Of a stretch of 32,984 bases of DNA, positions 26,525-32,965 are shown piece after piece. The first letter of the stretch is position 1; each line of letters starts with the position of its first letter. The translations under genes were made by a program, and so were the position numbers. Origin of the DNA: Salinicola endophyticus (GTDB lineage: Bacteria > Pseudomonadota > Gammaproteobacteria > Pseudomonadales > Halomonadaceae); assembly GCF_003206575.1 (NCBI RefSeq), contig NZ_PZJO01000010.1, positions 1 through 32,984 of the forward strand, given 5' to 3'. Below the pieces are notes generated by a model that worked only from the letters and a program-made list of their open reading frames with translations, ran no database searches and was not told the origin of the DNA.

Positions 26525-26836
26525 CTAGCGCGCGTCGTCGGGGTTTGTGATCGAGGTGATCGAGGTGATCGAGGTGATCGGTGTGGCCGATGTGATCGAT
26601 GTGGCCGATGTGTTCGGCGTGGTCGTCATGATCGGGGCGAGCGGAGAGACCGGCGCCTCGGACGCCACCTGCTGGGCCAGACCGCGCAGGGCGAGCAGGC
26701 GCACGGTGGCCGAGAGCGAACGCCCCTCTGCCGTGGCCAGCGCTTTGAAGCGGTCACGCTCCGCCGGGGTGAGCTGGGTCATCACCTGGCAGCGGCAGCC
26801 GTTAGGCGAGCGGTTAACGGGCGACTGAGACGTCAT
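26525..26836 (-). CDS. Small ribbon-helix-helix-like protein, first gene of the early operon
   Basis: This 103-aa protein has residues about 19-53 (MTQLTPAERDRFKALATAEG then SLSATVRLLALRGL) that fit an Arc/CopG-like ribbon-helix-helix fold. The C-terminal 30 residues are a Thr/Ser/Ile repeat. As the first gene after the leftward promoter and divergent from the repressor, it occupies the Cro/Cox position, so it may be the antirepressor or excision regulator; that is inference. GGGAG lies 9 bases before the ATG. The leader to the next gene is 88 bp. Confidence 0.65.
   Translation of the reverse strand: MTSQSPVNRSPNGCRCQVMTQLTPAERDRFKALATAEGRSLSATVRLLALRGLAQQVASEAPVSPLAPIMTTTPNTSATSITSATPITSITSITSITNPDDAR
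26548..26610 (-). repeat. 9-bp tandem repeat in the C-terminus of the RHH-like gene
   Basis: Seven units of 9 bp (TGATCGAGG-like, with TGGCCGATG variants on the plus strand) code a Ser-Ile-Thr/Ser-Ala-Thr repeat. The three central-left units are perfect copies. Confidence 0.9.
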
Positions 26837-26899
26837 GTGATATTCTCCCTTGTGGAATCTTGAGCACGTCGGCGCCGAGAGGTCCGGTGGCGTGCTGAG

Positions 26900-26913
26900 T
26901 GCACGTTTGTGCA
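26900..26913. promoter_or_regulatory. Operator 1 of the repressor switch
   Basis: TGCAC-GTTT-GTGCA is a perfect 5-bp-arm dyad located near the expected start point of the leftward promoter and upstream of the repressor gene. A half-matching TGCACGTTTCTGAC covers the repressor start at 26973-26986. Confidence 0.7.
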
Positions 26914-26924
26914 TCTAATGGGAG

Positions 26925-26953
26925 AGGCTATTGCGCGAACGTGCAATTGTCAA
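26925..26953 (-). promoter_or_regulatory. Leftward early promoter of the element
   Basis: On the minus strand a perfect TTGACA (-35, 26948-26953) is followed by a 17-bp spacer and TAGCCT (-10, 26925-26930). Transcription would start near 26918 and enter the RHH-like gene. The spacer contains operator 2, so the repressor should block polymerase directly. Confidence 0.65.
26932..26945. promoter_or_regulatory. Operator 2 of the repressor switch
   Basis: TGCGC-GAAC-GTGCA is the same dyad with one arm mismatch. It lies entirely within the -35/-10 spacer of the leftward promoter. Centre-to-centre distance to operator 1 is 32 bp, about three helical turns, which would allow cooperative binding. Confidence 0.65.
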
Positions 26954-26971
26954 AGGGGGAGAGGGAGAAAA

Positions 26972-27733
26972 GTGCACGTTTCTGACCGCCTCAAGCAGGA
27001 GAGACACCGGCTTTCCCTGTCGCAGGAAGAGCTGGCGCGGCTGTGCGGGGTCTCCAAGCGCGCCCAGGCGAGCTACGAGAGCGGCGAGCGCAGCCCGCGA
27101 GCGGAGTACCTCGAAGCCGCCGCCGGCGCCGGTGTGGATGTGCACTTTGTCTTGACGGGCCAGGTCCTGTCGGGGCAGGTGTCGGCCGGCAGCGCATCGA
27201 CCGGCGCGGCATCGAGCGGCGATAGCCGCGCTGCGGTGGAGACGCCCGAGGGCGTGCGCGAGGCGGGGATTCATTATCTGAGCGGTGACCGCGCTTCGAG
27301 CGGCGCTGATCTTCACCCCAACGGCACGCTGCCGGTACCGATGTACGACATCGAAGCCGCCGCCGGGGCGGGGCGCATCTTCGACGCCGAGCGCATCGAA
27401 GCGACCTTCTACCTGCCCGCCGCGCTGTTCGAGGCCGATGGCGTCGACCCCGCCCAGGTGGTCGGCGTGACCGCCCGCGGCGACTCCATGGGCGACACCA
27501 TCCGCGACCGCGAGCAGGTGCTGGTCAACCGCGCCCAGCGCACGCCGGATGGCGTCTTCCTGCTGCGCATGGATGACGAGCTACGCCTCAAGCGGGTACA
27601 GCGTGTCGCCGGCGGCGCCTGGATACTGATCAGCGACAATCCGGCCTACGAGCGCGAACTGATCAAGCCCGACGACCTCGCCTCGGTGGAGATCATCGGC
27701 CAGTGCTGGCGCAAGGTGGGCAGGGTTTTTTGA
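26972..27733 (+). CDS. CI-type repressor (XRE HTH + S24 LexA-like peptidase)
   Basis: This 253-aa repressor has an N-terminal helix-turn-helix (LSLSQEELARLCGVSKRAQASYESGER, about 14-40), a flexible Ser/Gly/Ala linker (about 62-118), and an S24 domain. The catalytic dyad is S172 in GDSM and K207 in LRLKRV. The likely self-cleavage site is Ala-Gly in EAAAGAGR (about 131-132), 40 residues before the Ser. SOS/RecA-triggered autocleavage is thus expected to induce the element. GTG at 26972 with GGGAGAAAA upstream gives the best start; an upstream in-frame ATG would extend the protein through operator sequence. Confidence 0.92.
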   Translation: MHVSDRLKQERHRLSLSQEELARLCGVSKRAQASYESGERSPRAEYLEAAAGAGVDVHFVLTGQVLSGQVSAGSASTGAASSGDSRAAVETPEGVREAGIHYLSGDRASSGADLHPNGTLPVPMYDIEAAAGAGRIFDAERIEATFYLPAALFEADGVDPAQVVGVTARGDSMGDTIRDREQVLVNRAQRTPDGVFLLRMDDELRLKRVQRVAGGAWILISDNPAYERELIKPDDLASVEIIGQCWRKVGRVF

Positions 27734-27742
27734 GGTTGTAAG

Positions 27743-27782
27743 ACCAAGGATCTACCGAATATGACGGGCGACCACGCCCGCA
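27743..27782. repeat. Direct repeat copy 1 (40 bp)
   Basis: Copy 1 begins ACCAAGGATCTACCG and ends with the hairpin CGGGCG-ACCA-CGCCCG (27765-27780) plus CA. It matches copy 2 (28555-28594) at 36 of 40 positions, with differences confined to a 5-bp patch. It lies 9 bp after the repressor stop. Confidence 0.92.
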
Positions 27783-27835
27783 AACCGGAACGAGCAGCCG
27801 CTAGAGCTGCCGAGACACACGCAAGGGAACACACA

Positions 27836-28501
27836 ATGTCGATACGTTCACGCTGGCTGGCGGGCCTGGGTTGCCTGCTCGCCCTCTCCGGCTGCAAGAC
27901 CGAGTTCGGGGTCGAAGTGCCGCTCTCGCAACTGCTCGACCCGGCGGTCACCCAGATCCCCGGCACGGTGCGCTTCGAAATCCCCGGCTGCGACAGCTAC
28001 GAAGATTCGCGTAACCCCTCGAGTTCGCTGGTGAAAGCCCAGGAGCAGGTGCCGACGATCTTCCCCCAGGCCGAGTTCAAGAGCTGCTACCAGCAGAAAC
28101 TCACCAGCTGGGCCGAATTCTCGCTGCCGGTCGCCATCGACCGTGACAATGATGCCGCGACCTTCGTCTCCACCGACACCCTCAGCCTCACCAGCGACCC
28201 GCGTCGTCTGCTGGGGTTGGCCATCCCCCCGGCGGTCCTCGAGCGCATCGACAAGGTGCAGCGCGAGAACCTGGGGCCCACGCCCGAATACGAGGTTCGC
28301 CTGCAGGTGATCAACGACCTCGGGCGTGATGTCGACACCGCCGTGCTCGCGTCCTGGCTCGACGACGATCCGATCACCTTCGGCTCGGTGAACTTTGCCC
28401 AGGGTGAGACCCGCTCGCTGCGGCTCTCCAACGTGCTGATCGACCGAGCCATGCAGGAAGGGGAAGCCACCATCCTGGTCGACATGGACCAGGAGGGGTA
28501 A
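27836..28501 (+). CDS. Element-borne lipoprotein of unknown function
   Basis: The 221-aa precursor has a signal peptide and lipobox LALSGC (C20), so it should be an envelope lipoprotein. The mature part has Cys residues in EIPGCDSYEDS and FKSCYQQK, which could form a disulfide, and a beta-rich C-terminal half. I recall similar lipoproteins in other prophages and islands but cannot name a family. AAGGGA lies 7 bases before the ATG. The gene is bracketed by the two 40-bp repeats and closed by a GC-rich hairpin. Superinfection exclusion or another lysogenic-conversion role is possible but unproven. Confidence 0.8.
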   Translation: MSIRSRWLAGLGCLLALSGCKTEFGVEVPLSQLLDPAVTQIPGTVRFEIPGCDSYEDSRNPSSSLVKAQEQVPTIFPQAEFKSCYQQKLTSWAEFSLPVAIDRDNDAATFVSTDTLSLTSDPRRLLGLAIPPAVLERIDKVQRENLGPTPEYEVRLQVINDLGRDVDTAVLASWLDDDPITFGSVNFAQGETRSLRLSNVLIDRAMQEGEATILVDMDQEG

Positions 28502-28511
28502 GCCACAACGG

Positions 28512-28540
28512 CCCGGGCCGGCGACCGACGCCGGCCCGGG
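28512..28540 (+). terminator. GC-rich hairpin after the lipoprotein gene
   Basis: CCCGGGCCGGCG (28512-28523) pairs perfectly with CGCCGGCCCGGG (28529-28540) around ACCGA, 10 bp after the stop codon. No T-run follows, so termination may need a factor, or the hairpin may protect the 3' end. Confidence 0.55.
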
Positions 28541-28554
28541 GGCGACAGGGCAGT

Positions 28555-28594
28555 ACCAAGGATCTACCGGAAGCGACGGGCGACCACGCCCGCA
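28555..28594. repeat. Direct repeat copy 2 (40 bp)
   Basis: Second copy of the repeat at 27743-27782, with the same internal hairpin (CGGGCG-ACCA-CGCCCG). Spacing between copies is 812 bp and encloses exactly the lipoprotein gene and its hairpin. It runs directly into a coding remnant. Confidence 0.92.
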
Positions 28595-28598
28595 CATC

Positions 28599-28685
28599 CC
28601 GGATAGCAGCTACAGCACCCTCTACGGCTGTGTGCAGATGGAGACGAACGCGGCGAACAACCGCCAGTCGTTCAACTTCGAGTGA
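28599..28685 (+). pseudogene. 3' remnant of an unidentified coding sequence
   Basis: Directly after repeat copy 2, one frame reads DSSYSTLYGCVQMETNAANN and then RQSFNFE and a stop. It is protein-like in composition, with no start codon or ribosome site. The upstream part runs into the repeat, suggesting that the front was lost in a recombination at the repeat. The original product is not recognised. Confidence 0.45.
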
Positions 28686-29085
28686 TGCCCCACGCCCCGG
28701 CGGCCGCCCGGTCGCTGGGGTGATCGCCTACGACCAAGGTGGGTGGGGGAGGGGTGTGGTGGCGTTAGGAGTTGTTGTATAAGAAGTAAATGGTTCTGGG
28801 GTGAATGTCTGCTGAGCTTGATCGAAGTGGCGCCAACTTGATATTGCTGGGAGATTTTTGCAAATGCCAGTGCGAGATTATATGGAGTTAAAATCAATAT
28901 CTGGGTGCTGATTTGCACCGCGCTCGTATTGACTTCGCTTTCTTTGAGAGTTTTTGCTGTCTTAACTTGCAGGCCTTATAAGGGTCTTCTAAAAAAACGG
29001 GCTCTGAAGTGTGGTGGTCGTAGTAGAAGACAGTGAGTTCGATAAAATTCGGAAAAATCATTTCTTTTAGTGTGGGGGTGAGGTT
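28686..29085. other. AT-rich leader before the KAP gene, no gene seen
   Basis: Composition shifts sharply to AT-rich from about 28740. A possible -10 TAAAAT is at 29043-29048 without a good -35. No coding frame is credible. It probably holds the promoter of the NTPase gene and may mark the insertion edge of the cargo. Confidence 0.4.
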
Positions 29086-30522
29086 GTGGCTTGGGAAACG
29101 GATAAGCTTGACAGAGAAAAAGCAGCTAGCTATCTAACTCGATTGCTGGATGGTTCAGATGATGCCAGAGTTATCAATATTGACTCGCCATGGGGCACGG
29201 GTAAAACCTATTTTTTAAAAAATTGGTGTGATGATCTGGCTCTGACTCATGGGGCTGTTTATTTTAATGCGTGGGAGAACGACTACTCGGGAGACCCTTT
29301 TGTATCCATCGTATCCGAAATTAAAGCACAGCTTCAAGACCAGACCGCTGATTCGGATAAGCTGACGAGTAAGTTCGAAGACTTTTCGCGCGGGGCGGCA
29401 AAGGCATTGGTCGCGGTTTCGCCTGTCTTAATGAAAGCTGCTGTCAATGGGTTTTCCAAAAAATTACTGGGAGTCTCTGCCGAAGACTTGGCAGAAGAGG
29501 CTGTGGACCAATATAGCGATACTATGGGTGATGTGTCCGAAAAGCTAGTCGAAAATCTTATCAATAATAACAAGAAAAGCGTTCAAGCCGTGAGCTCTTT
29601 TAAGCATGTGATGAATGAGCTAGTGGCTAAAGTAGGCTCGGCCATATCCAATAGAGATGATCCAGTACTTCCAGTATATATTTTTATTGATGAGCTGGAT
29701 CGCTGTCGCCCAACATATGCGATCGAGTTGTTAGAGAGGGTTAAGCACTTTCTGGATGTTCAGGGGTGTAGGTTTGTAATAGCGACAGATACTGTTCAGT
29801 TGCAAGAGTCGATAAAGGCTGTCTATGGTAATGGCTTTTCTTCGCACATGTATTTAAAGAGGTTCTTTGACCTGACGTATACTTTAGATAATTCGGATAT
29901 AAAATCATGGCTGTCCGCCAGATGGTCTATCCCAGAAGGTGTTAATCTAAAAGTTTTCGAGTTGCGTCAATCTGATTCCACGAAAGAGCGGTTCAGGTCT
30001 GCTTTCGAGGAGCCTGTTCCTCCGAGCTCTAAGGCGCTAGTTGATGGATATGCCGATCTTGATAATGCATTAATTACTCTACTTTCGTTGCAGAAGGTTT
30101 TCGGTGCATCCCTTAGGGATATGGAGCGGATTCTGAATCATTTGAAGGCCGTTGTGTTTAATGTGCGATCTGATGGGGTTTATTTTTTCTGGTTAGCTTA
30201 CCTTGTTTTTCTGCGTTATTTTGAGCCTGAGCTTTACTCCGAGATATTGTTTGGTGATTCTGATGAGGCGTTTAAGAGGCTGGTGAGCAAGTATAGGTCT
30301 AGCGCAGTTGATTTTTATTTTGGCTACTCGTGTAAAGATTTACATGCGGTGGCTAAGGAATGTGTGGATATTTTGGGTTCGGACCGTGCTGAGAACTCGA
30401 GTCGGTTGAATAGTAATGGTCACGAATTCCGACATCTTGAAGATTTTCTAATGAGTGTTATGAATAAATCGAATGTCCATGAGTACCCTTATCTAGTTAA
30501 CTTGGGTGCGAGGCTTTCATGA
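29086..30522 (+). CDS. KAP-family P-loop NTPase (candidate phage-defence cargo)
   Basis: This 478-aa NTPase has Walker A SPWGTGKT (residues 34-41), the KAP-typical YFNAWENDYSGDPF just after it, and Walker B IFIDELDRCRPTYA (about 199-212) followed by a VIATDTVQL sensor-like segment. KAP NTPases include F-plasmid PifA, which excludes phage T7, and QatA of the Qat defence system. No Qat partners are present here. No clear membrane pair is seen, only a moderately hydrophobic stretch near 105-125. GTG start with GTGAGG upstream. Codon use is strikingly AT-rich compared with all neighbours, which signals recent transfer. Confidence 0.82.
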   Translation: MAWETDKLDREKAASYLTRLLDGSDDARVINIDSPWGTGKTYFLKNWCDDLALTHGAVYFNAWENDYSGDPFVSIVSEIKAQLQDQTADSDKLTSKFEDFSRGAAKALVAVSPVLMKAAVNGFSKKLLGVSAEDLAEEAVDQYSDTMGDVSEKLVENLINNNKKSVQAVSSFKHVMNELVAKVGSAISNRDDPVLPVYIFIDELDRCRPTYAIELLERVKHFLDVQGCRFVIATDTVQLQESIKAVYGNGFSSHMYLKRFFDLTYTLDNSDIKSWLSARWSIPEGVNLKVFELRQSDSTKERFRSAFEEPVPPSSKALVDGYADLDNALITLLSLQKVFGASLRDMERILNHLKAVVFNVRSDGVYFFWLAYLVFLRYFEPELYSEILFGDSDEAFKRLVSKYRSSAVDFYFGYSCKDLHAVAKECVDILGSDRAENSSRLNSNGHEFRHLEDFLMSVMNKSNVHEYPYLVNLGARLS

Positions 30523-30640
30523 TCAACGGCCAATCGGTCTGCATCCATGTATCATAGTCGCGCTGGGTAAGTGAGTCCTCAGCGTCGGTGATCAGCTAGT
30601 CGAATCCGTCGATGCCGGCCTTCCTATTGGCTAGAGTGAA
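30520..30640 (-). pseudogene. Coding remnant with internal stop downstream of the KAP gene
   Basis: On the minus strand one frame reads TLANRKAGIDGFD, a TAG stop, then LITDAEDSLTQRDYDTW and MQTDWPLIM, running into the 3' end of the KAP gene. Composition is protein-like and the frame is otherwise kept, so this is likely the decayed C-terminal part of a gene cut by the cargo insertion. The family is not recognised. Confidence 0.45.
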
Positions 30641-30702
30641 GGGGGCTTAGGGAGGGCTCAGCGGAACTGAGGTGGTTCCGATCATCACCTAAATCGGCCC
30701 CC

Positions 30703-31503
30703 CTACCTCCGTCCCGCCTTCTGCTTCAAGGCCACGTAGTCGCCGACGATCAGCGAGTCGCTGGAGAGGCGGAAATGGCCCGCGTCGTCTGGGGCGGGGT
30801 AGTAGATAGCTGTGATGAAAGCCCCGACATCCGCCATGACGGCGGTGGCCTCATCGCTGGGCATATAGGGCACCAGCGCCATTGTGCTGAGCCGTTTGCA
30901 GTCGGCTGAGGCTACCCGCGCCGCGGGGATCGGGGCGGCGTTCTTGTCGAACAGCCAGAGCTGCAGAGTGTCGGTCTGGCAGGTTGGCGGGCCGAACTGT
31001 TCTGCGTCATCTTTCCGAGCGGCTTCCAGCAGTGGCGCGTCGGCGAGGGCAGCCATGCTGCTGGCCTCTGGATCGCCATAGCGGCGGGTGATGCTGAGTT
31101 CGATCATGTCGCCATCGGCGTCACCCAAGAGGTTGGCCTTATATAGCGGATGGCGCTGCCGGCGCAGGCTGGGGTCCGCCTCTTCTTCCGGCGAGAGCGG
31201 TGTGGCGTAGAGGCTGTAACTCAGCGCTGCCGGCGCGTCCGAGGCGGCTGCCTGCGGCGGGGTCTCGTACAGTGTGGCGCCGGGGGCGTGCGACTCGCGG
31301 TAGTCTTTCAGGAACGCCTGGTAGGTAGCGCGCGCGCTGGCCATCGGCATGCCCAGGTGCAGGCTTTCGCCCCAGGCGGTGTCTGGTGCGCCGCACTGCC
31401 CGAGGAGTTGGCAGGCGTTGCCATACGGGGTGCTGGCGGCACCGGCACTGGGGGCGAGGCAGAGAAGGGCCAGTGCCGTGAGTCCTGCTGCTGTGTATTT
31501 CAT
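30703..31503 (-). CDS. Exported protein of unknown function
   Basis: The 266-aa precursor has a Sec signal peptide (hydrophobic stretch about 6-19, cleavage likely after the Ala of SAGA near 22). The mature part begins with a Cys pair (C32 and C38 in ACQLLGQC) and has two later Cys (PPTCQTD and ADCKR), suggesting disulfides in the periplasm. A central acidic stretch precedes LYKANLLGDADGDMIELSITRRYGDP, a beta-rich segment. GAGGG lies 6 bases before the ATG. It follows the 212-aa gene by 50 bp on the same strand. No family recognised. Confidence 0.72.
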   Translation of the reverse strand: MKYTAAGLTALALLCLAPSAGAASTPYGNACQLLGQCGAPDTAWGESLHLGMPMASARATYQAFLKDYRESHAPGATLYETPPQAAASDAPAALSYSLYATPLSPEEEADPSLRRQRHPLYKANLLGDADGDMIELSITRRYGDPEASSMAALADAPLLEAARKDDAEQFGPPTCQTDTLQLWLFDKNAAPIPAARVASADCKRLSTMALVPYMPSDEATAVMADVGAFITAIYYPAPDDAGHFRLSSDSLIVGDYVALKQKAGRR

Positions 31504-31553
31504 GTCATCCCTCATCTGGCGTTCCCGGCCGTCTAGCCAGGGTCGGCGTCGTT

Positions 31554-32192
31554 TTAGCGACTCGGCAGGCGCTTGGCCAGTATCACCGCCCCCAGGGCCT
31601 TGGTGGGGTTGCTCTTCTCTCTGGCTTCGTCGGGGAAGGTCCAGCTCATCAGGTCGTATTCCAGCGTCTTCCGGTATCCCTTCATCTCGTCGATAAAGTC
31701 CAGAATCTGCTCTGACGTCACTGTCTGAGGATTGCGGCACCAGATATTGAAGAAGGCGAGGCCGACGCTGTTGACGTCGGTGCGGTCGCCCCGAGTCAGT
31801 TTCACAGCCGAGAGGGCGCTTTCCAGAGTGCGTGTCGCGAAGGCCTCGGCATTCTTGCCGCCAAGGTGGATTTTCTTCTGCTTGGCTTCGATATAGTCCT
31901 GACGCCGCAGGTTGTCCGTGGCGAGCCAGAGGTCGCAGCGGCCGTACCGATATTTGCCGTCGTCAGAGTGCTTCTCGTAGCGGAACTCTTCGATCGCGAT
32001 AAAGCCGGCGCGCCAGGCGGCGGCGCTGAACACGCCCAGGTGGGGGCGCTCGGTGAAGTTGAAGATATGCTCTTCGCCGCCCAGCACGCGGGAGTAGCGG
32101 TCGACCAGGGCGCGCCACTCCTCGCAGACCACGACCCAGTGGGTGAGGGGCGATTTTTTCGACGATAGCGCGATGCCGTTGATGCTGCTCAT
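31554..32192 (-). CDS. Unknown protein with PD-(D/E)XK nuclease-like pattern
   Basis: This 212-aa cytosolic-looking protein has E68/E69 (AIEEF), D87 in YGRCDLWL and E102-A-K104 in DYIEAKQKK. The spacing and the beta-strand character around D87 and EAK resemble the PD-(D/E)XK nuclease fold. No other domain is seen, and the family is not recognised. AGGAAAAA lies before the ATG. It is the upstream member of a probable two-gene operon with the exported protein. It may be island cargo or chromosomal. Confidence 0.7.
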   Translation of the reverse strand: MSSINGIALSSKKSPLTHWVVVCEEWRALVDRYSRVLGGEEHIFNFTERPHLGVFSAAAWRAGFIAIEEFRYEKHSDDGKYRYGRCDLWLATDNLRRQDYIEAKQKKIHLGGKNAEAFATRTLESALSAVKLTRGDRTDVNSVGLAFFNIWCRNPQTVTSEQILDFIDEMKGYRKTLEYDLMSWTFPDEAREKSNPTKALGAVILAKRLPSR

Positions 32193-32464
32193 CGTTTTTC
32201 CTGTGGATCATGAACCTTGTCATCATCGGCAGCAGGGGCGGTGGCTTGATCCTGACACGTGGCGCGGCGGGGGCAGAGCGTGGGGCGACTGGCGGTGCGA
32301 TGGGCGCCAAACCTGCCCTTCACGAGGCCTTGGCTCGCGGCGTCGAGAAGGTCAAAAAATATTCCGAGACGGGGTGTTGCGTTATTCAGGCGGGCACATT
32401 ATCGTTAGAGGTAGTCTGCAAGCGCGTCCCGCTGGCTTGTCGGCGTCCTGGATTGGATTCTTCT

Positions 32465-32492
32465 GCCCGCACGTCCCTGCGGGCTTTTTTTT
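32465..32492 (+). terminator. Intrinsic terminator
   Basis: GCCCGCA (32465-32471) and TGCGGGC (32478-32484) form a 7-bp stem with a 6-nt loop, followed by eight T. No rightward gene is identified directly before it, so a short transcript or unrecognised RNA may end here. Confidence 0.85.
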
Positions 32493-32633
32493 GCTTGCGA
32501 TTCGGGGCTGGTGCTGGGCGTGAAGTGGCGGCGCGGTATCCCGAGAGCAAGTTACATAAAGATACAATGCACAAGTAAGCCTGTCTTCTCCGGGTGCGCT
32601 GTCTCATCAGTTTGTCTAATACGGAAAAAGTCC

Positions 32634-32676
32634 TTCGCCGCCCCTGAAACCGCCAGAGTTTCAGCAAGGTGGCGAA
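32634..32676. repeat. Nested inverted repeat
   Basis: The outer arms TTCGCC/GGCGAA (32634-32639 and 32671-32676) enclose perfect inner arms CTGAAAC/GTTTCAG (32644-32650 and 32658-32664). It would fold into a stem with one internal loop in RNA or single-stranded DNA. Confidence 0.65.
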
Positions 32677-32771
32677 CTATCGGGCGGGAAATCAGAGGCG
32701 CTTATGACCTTGGTCGAAGCGGATACCAGAGGGCCACAGAAATACGTTACACTCCGTTGCAAATCTCTTGG

Positions 32772-32894
32772 ATGGAACTCCATGCATTCGTATCGCTAAT
32801 CTTGCTTAGCGGTTATGCTGCATTTGTCCAGGGAGTGGACGTTGTCAGGAACCCGGAGCATGAGGCTCTGTTGCCAGGGACGCGCGGAACGTAA
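32772..32894 (+). CDS. Possible 40-aa hydrophobic small protein
   Basis: Short frame starting MELHAFVSLILLSGYAAFVQ with a hydrophobic N-terminal segment and a polar tail. A -10-like TACACT lies about 20 bases upstream and a terminator about 40 bases downstream, but there is no ribosome site. It may be a degraded lipoprotein or chance. Confidence 0.2.
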   Translation: MELHAFVSLILLSGYAAFVQGVDVVRNPEHEALLPGTRGT

Positions 32895-32931
32895 GGGCCG
32901 CGGAAGCCAGCACCTTTAGGCCGTGCTGACT

Positions 32932-32965
32932 GAGGGCCCTTGCGCTTGCGTGGTGGCCCTCTTTT
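32932..32965 (+). terminator. Terminator-like hairpin near the window end
   Basis: GAGGGCC (32932-32938) pairs with GGCCCTC (32955-32961) around a 16-nt loop and is followed by four T. Confidence 0.5.

Larger units (their letters stand above)
20600..30650. mobile_element. Integrated P2/P4-type satellite-like element (boundaries approximate)
   Basis: The content is phage-like and compact. It includes a tyrosine integrase at the left edge, a leftward operon with a P2 gpA-like replication initiator and a double-Ogr activator, and a divergent CI-type repressor with operators. To the right are a lipoprotein and an AT-rich KAP NTPase. No terminase, portal, capsid, tail or lysis genes occur. I infer a phage satellite or a P2-derived replicating element without structural genes. 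Its left end should be between the integrase stop and the dioxygenase promoter. The right end is placed after the coding remnant at 30520-30640, but may extend to about 32.5 kb. Confidence 0.7.

Noticed and set aside
26548..26610. CRISPR-like array
   Set aside because: The units are contiguous 9-bp in-frame repeats without spacers and no cas gene is present.
27761..28501. Longer lipoprotein starting at 27761
   Set aside because: The extra 25 residues come from repeat copy 1 and would place the signal peptide internally; the ATG at 27836 has a good ribosome site and a proper signal peptide.
29086..30522. Complete Qat defence system
   Set aside because: Only a KAP NTPase is present; no QatB, QueC-like QatC or TatD-like QatD gene lies nearby.
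20474..32419. Shared ATTATCGTT words near 20474 and 32399 as possible attL/attR
   Set aside because: Only 9 bases match exactly; about one such match is expected by chance between two gaps of this size. No longer flanking repeat was found.
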